Origin: Rhodeus uyekii
Lineage: Eukaryota; Chordata; Actinopteri; Cypriniformes; Acheilognathidae
Direction of reading: 5' to 3'
Assembly: GCA_037043235.1 (NCBI GenBank)
Contig: JAWRVZ010000055.1
Coordinates: 3,096,501 to 3,160,500 of the forward strand
DNA length: 64,000 nt
The position numbers were made by a program, and so were the translations under genes. Below the pieces are notes generated by a model, which worked only from the letters and a program-made list of their open reading frames with translations, was not told the DNA's origin and did no database searches. Positions 37,522 to 64,000 of the stretch are shown here, in pieces (positions within the stretch are counted from its first letter, which is position 1; every line of letters starts with the position of its first letter).

Positions 37522-37740
37522 TCGAGCAGTGTATTGTGTTTGGGAAGTCCAGTCAAGACGCCTTGGGTTTATTGGGCGGTCACTCCCGAGAAAAAAAAAG
37601 TTGCCTTCACTTTACTTTTAAAAGGTAAAAAAATAATAATAAAGAATTTAAAGTAAAATATCCCAGGTTTTAGTAGGTCTTTGCGTCCAAAGTGTTTTTC
37701 TTTCCAGGCAAAACGCCTCGTTCAATCTGCGTTCAACTAG
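37522..37740 (-). other. mpp7: Predicted noncoding first exon of mpp7
   Basis: A strong minus-strand donor, CTCGA|GTGAGTAA, has its GT at 37521-37520. Upstream on the minus strand the sequence is richer in C, G and CpG than its surroundings and runs into a GC-box/CCAAT promoter. There is no long open frame in the minus direction, consistent with a leader exon. The donor fixes the 3' end. The 5' end is only a guess because the transcription start cannot be seen. Confidence 0.45.
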
Positions 37741-37830
37741 GCAGGCGGGCGGAAGTAATCCTTTTCTTGATTGGACAGTCAACTAAAATAGGGCGGGACA
37801 AAAATGTTATCCTGAAATCCGATTGGCGGT
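37741..37830 (-). promoter_or_regulatory. Likely mpp7 promoter with CCAAT and GC boxes
   Basis: Read on the minus strand this short block has CCAAT boxes at 37774-37770 and 37826-37822. It also has a GC box (CCCGCCC) at 37797-37791 and a further GC-rich ETS-like site (ACTTCCGCCC) near 37755-37746. A third CCAAT lies at 37575-37571. Such clustering is typical of a CpG-rich vertebrate promoter, and it faces the minus-strand donor just downstream. No TATA box is evident. Confidence 0.5.
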
Positions 37831-38611
37831 TATGTAATCAATCATATGCCACACCTGCCCTCATTCTCTACAAAATTATGCTTTATTATAAGGGGTCTAC
37901 AGAGAGAGTGTGTAAACATAAATAAGTCATAAAGACATGTTTCATTGTTGTTTTAATTAAAATGTTCTTTTGCGAGGGGTAATTTCCAGGAATTAATAAG
38001 TAATTCTTCGCTGAGAGTTTAAACGACAGAACACCTGTCTTTCCTGTTCTAGAGCACATGACCGACAGTTTTTTTGGTATTTGAATATCTCGCCTATCTA
38101 TCTCTAGTAACTTAACTTGATCCGTCTCGACACGCTGGTCCTTGTTGTCTCACTCAGAGGTTTTCTTAAGTGAGGAAATTTGTAACGCAGACTGGTTTGA
38201 CAAGTTTGAAATTACACAATGGCTTGTGGTTTGAACTAAGGTTCAGTTTTCTACACAACAGAAATGCTAAATGTTCTAGTTAACCTGTTCAAATAACTAT
38301 TGAAATGTTATCGCCAATTGTAACTTTCAGAAAGAAATGTTGACTTTGTTTTGACATAAGTACAGGGCCCAACACTTACAAACCACAGCTTTACATTAAG
38401 ACCACAGTACCCTCTCGTGGTCGACATATGAGATTGAAGACACTTGCAGTGAGAACTAAGTATTTTACTGTGTAAACAGTGCAAAATAAACTGTAAACAC
38501 AGTTATAAATGATTTCATGTGTGTGGATATGGTAATTTTGGTAACACTTATATAAAATAAAGTTCCATTTGGTAACATTAGTTAACATTTAACTATTAAT
38601 GAAAAATAATT

Positions 38612-38742
38612 CTAAAGCATCTATACAACGAAAAGCTTACAATACCAAGGTGATGGGTTCGATCCCAGGGAAAGCAAGAACTGATTCAATGTGTTCATTG
38701 AATGCAATGTAAGTCGCTTTGGATAAAAGCGTCTGCCAAATT
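38612..38742 (+). mobile_element. tRNA-derived SINE copy 1
   Basis: Contains a B box of the tRNA promoter (GGTTCGATCCC at about 38657). The 3' tail AAGTCGCTTTGGATAAAAGC followed by GTCTGCCAAA is shared by many fish SINEs and their partner LINEs. The A-box end is decayed. It lies inside an older repeat with GGTAACATTAGTTAAC motifs (38540-38600). Confidence 0.65.
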
Positions 38743-40443
38743 TTTTTGTATTATTCTTTTAGACTTAGTTAATGTTAATTTCAAAATTAAGTTGTATCTG
38801 TTATGTTATTTAATGGACCAACATGCCAACTGAACTTTGATTTCATATTTAACATTATGCATTGAGCTTAATCAGATGCCAGTGTGAAAACAAACTTCTG
38901 TTCTGAGCAAATTAACATAGTGGATTATTCTGAAGGTTTTGGTATATCTGTATGTGTTGAGGATATTATGTCTTATTTTGACCAACAATAGCTTAATTAA
39001 TTAAAGATTCATTGACAGTATTTTAGAATACACAGTAATAGTGTGACTTGTTAAATATGCACTATTGCGCAGGTAAATGAAAGGACTGATTCTGGAAAAT
39101 TTATCAGCAAAGAGGCACCAGGAGCTCGTATGAAAGGACACAAACAATCAGTGTGCTGATGCACCTGCTTCCATTGTTGGAATAAACAGTGTGTCTTCAA
39201 AAAGTGAGATAACAAAAGAGGACGTTGTGTCAAAAGGTTTTTTCTGAGCATTACAGAATCCTAAAAGCCTGTGTACTGTAATATTTATTGTGAAATGTAT
39301 GGCTTTGTTTAGCGAAGATTGTTTGTAACAGTTGTCATAATTAATTCATACTTTCTCTAAAAGTTTATCAAAGTATCATCTAGTCACAGAGAAAAAGTGC
39401 CTTGAGAAAGTCTTTACCTGCTTAGACTATTTTCTTGTGAAATTAAAACATACAGGAATTTTCTTCCCAGTTACTGGCAGAAATTATTCTCTGCAATGTT
39501 AAAATGAGTGAAAAGTGACAGAAATTAAATGACAATTATGTTCAAATAAATCATTAGCAAGGTACCTAATGTGTTAAATCCACTGCTGGTTAATCATTTA
39601 GAATTATTCTATAACTTGATTATACAGTTAACTAAGATACTGTTTGTGGATATTCAAGAATAAACAGTTATGAGAAAAACAGCGGAGAAACAAATAAAAA
39701 GGCAGGAAAACCTTCAGTCGAATCCGTTCTATGAAAACCATATCCATTGCAAGAAGATGGAAAATTTATTTTTAGGTTAAATTAAAATAATACTGTAGGG
39801 GAATTACAGTTAAAGACCAGAGGACCAGATAAGTTGAATGAAGACCAGGAGTCAGAAGTGCAGTCAACAGAATACATTTTTATAGAAGTTTAGTTTGCCG
39901 TTTCATCAGCAGAAGCCAGCTTCAAGTCTCACAAAGAGTTTGTAGGCCGCTCCACATACAAATACATTGTTACAGCAATTATACTCTAACAGAGGGTACT
40001 AACTACATCATTGATGAAGGTTAAATTATTCTGATTGGCTAAGAAAGAAAGAAAGAAAGAAAAGTAAGCAGAACTAGTAATTTTCCACAAGAGCAGATAG
40101 TCAGAGGCATATGTTCGTCGATCACATGGTTGACGGGTTAGTGACCTTCCACGTGGCTTGTCAAGAACAACAAGTCATTCCGTCTCCTTATGGTGCCAGT
40201 TAATCGCCTCACCAATACAGACCATTATTAACACACACAGATACACAGCTTCTCCAAGGCTGAACTCAACTCAGGCTCCAACTATCAGCAGAAAGACTTC
40301 TCAAAACATTCTGATAACATATTCTATCTGGTGAGACGTGCAGACAATATTCAATCTTACTCTATGGAAAAATACAGAAAAGCAAAGAAAGGCTTTAACT
40401 AATAATTGGTTAAATAATAATAGATAGGTAATAGACTGAAGTG

Positions 40444-40445
<2 letters not shown>

Positions 40446-40538
<93 letters not shown>
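40446..40538 (+). repeat. Compound (TA)n(GA)n microsatellite
   Basis: About 25 TA units followed by about 21 GA units, in the mpp7-wac intergenic region. Confidence 0.95.
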
Positions 40539-40540
<2 letters not shown>

Positions 40541-40789
40541 CACTTTTGCAGCATCAACACTTTCCACTGAACCAAACTGAATCAATTTAAACCAAACTGA
40601 ATTCAACTTACTTGAGTTGAATAATTATATTGTCTTAAAGCTGCATTATGCTGAATTTAATTTGATGATGAACTTTGCAATAATTTGACACTGTTATCAA
40701 CTTTGAACTAAATTGAGCTGCATAATGACACTAATGGATTTTTTTTACAGCTTAAATTGAAGTTATTTATTAATTGATGAATTTTGCAA

Positions 40790-40880
40790 CTGTAATTTTT
40801 TGTTTATTTCTGTGAAGCTACTTTGTAAAGATATTGTATTGTAAAGCGCTATACAAATAAATGTGATGACTTGACAGAGT
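40790..40880 (+). repeat. LINE-tail-like repeat fragment
   Basis: TGTAAAGCGCTATACAAATAA matches the common 3' tail of fish retroposons as I recall it. No upstream coding part is visible. Confidence 0.4.
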
Positions 40881-41499
40881 TTGAAATCTGGAATAACTCT
40901 GGAATTATTTGCAACCAAAAATCTGAATATGAGCAGCAAATTGCTGTGTCATGTGCCACACGCTCCATCACATTTGGCAGGATGGGCACAAAATTTGCAT
41001 TGGAAAAACCGACAAAAATCTAGTCTAAATCTGCAATGATTCACAGCCCTTGATAACTTACAGCTGTAATTACTGCTGGCAGACATTTAATATGTTCAGA
41101 TAATCTTATGTTAGATTAACAAAACATGGGATTAATGCTTTTAACAAATAAAATGGTTGTATTTTTTTACTCCAGGCCTAGTCTATATTAACTTAAGGGA
41201 AGGCTCTATTCCTCTGAAGAGATAATATTGCATTGCTTAACCATTCAAAAGCTGCGCTCACATGTATCTTTTCCCAGAATCCCTCAGTTTCAGTGAGTCA
41301 TACTGCATCAGGGCCTTTTCTGCATTCGTCTCATTGACGCTATATGCACTGACTCAACATGTCCAGTAGATATCACTATTGAGTTTAAATTCCAGCCACT
41401 GAAACCCAGTATTTCTCAACAACTGCTATAAAGCTCGAAGTTAGATACATAAATTATAATTCTGTATTAGTATGCCAAGCACAGTCTGTCTTTACGCGT

Positions 41500-41832
41500 T
41501 TTTATCCCTACTTCATGCACTGCCAGTTCAACCGGTGGCCGAAGTAACCCGAGAGTAGCCGAGTCGAGCCGAAGCGAGTCTCGAAATAACCCGGATTGAG
41601 GTGTGTGAGGAAGGCTGAGCTTCGCTGTTCTGTAGATAGGGGCAGAGTTTTGGTGTATGTGCGAGTGGGAGATGGACCGAGGGCGCTCTACTGACTAGCA
41701 GAGGCGAAGAGCGACTCCAATAGCCAGAACTACTAAAATAATATACGCGATCGGCTCGTCGATAGCCCACTCCAAAATCAAAATAAGTCGCCCATCTTTC
41801 ACATCTACTTCTCACACACTAACACGGCATTG
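41500..41832 (+). promoter_or_regulatory. wac: wac promoter and 5' untranslated region
   Basis: CpG density rises just upstream of the wac start codon, with repeated CCGAG and CCGAA motifs at 41530-41595 and a CCAAT box at 41717-41721. No TATA box is obvious, as expected for a broadly expressed CpG-island gene. The transcription start cannot be placed, so the split between promoter and leader is open. The cross-strand reading frame in this block is explained by the GC-rich composition. Confidence 0.5.
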
Positions 41833-63913
<22,081 letters not shown>

Positions 63914-64000
63914 GTATGGGAACCTCAATCAGTTAGAGAAACTTAACCTTTATTTGATATGATAAATTCTGTTCTTTTGATCTTTCTATTTTTTTTTATC

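Larger units (their letters stand above)
37831..41499. other. Intergenic region between divergent mpp7 and wac
   Basis: I see no coding exon here. The stretch holds a SINE-like copy (38612-38742) inserted in an older dispersed repeat, a GAAA tract near 40042-40062, a TA/GA compound microsatellite (40446-40538) and a LINE-tail-like piece near 40790-40880. Cis-regulatory elements for either gene could be here, but none is recognisable by eye. Confidence 0.5.

Overview
This window is nuclear DNA of a teleost fish, most likely a cypriniform. It is AT-rich and has vertebrate-type split genes with consensus GT-AG splice sites. It is full of small DNA transposons, tRNA-derived SINEs and long (TA)n, (GA)n and homopolymer tracts. 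There is no operon-like gene packing, and I see no rRNA, tRNA, CRISPR array or phage gene. I cannot name the species from sequence alone.

Two genes explain the layout. On the minus strand, the 5' part of an mpp7-like gene (MAGUK p55 scaffold, cell polarity and junctions) occupies roughly 37.8 kb down to the left edge. A GC-box/CCAAT promoter and a noncoding first exon lie near 37.5-37.8 kb. A very long intron follows, and then an exon at 4204-4058 carries the start codon and the first 12 codons (MPALSTRTGSEI). The rest of mpp7 lies beyond the left edge. On the plus strand, wac (WW domain adaptor with coiled coil, which links RNA polymerase II to the RNF20/RNF40 H2B ubiquitin ligase) starts at 41833. 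I traced it through 11 coding exons to 63913, 486 codons in one continuous frame. The exons encoding the C-terminal coiled coil lie beyond the right edge. The two genes are head to head about 4 kb apart, an order I recall for MPP7 and WAC in mammals.

Region by region: 1-4057 is mpp7 intron. 4205-37521 is the long first mpp7 intron, loaded with mobile-element remnants. The densest stretch, 21.3-24.8 kb, holds two Tigger/pogo-like families, a chimeric element, a 340-bp TA/CA microsatellite and one hAT element nested in another. 37.5-41.8 kb is the shared intergenic region. 41.8-64 kb is wac, whose introns hold further copies of the same element families, three SINE-like copies being present in the window as a whole.

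The most useful oddities are these. The wac gene has no recognisable exon(s) for the central region (about 100 residues in mammals) between 51518 and 58079, although the flanking phases still match. wac exon 7 is flanked by two direct copies of one miniature transposon. The exon 11 acceptor is a tandem NAGNAG site. Several transposon copies keep perfect target-site duplications. I found no convincing evidence of an entirely new biological system.
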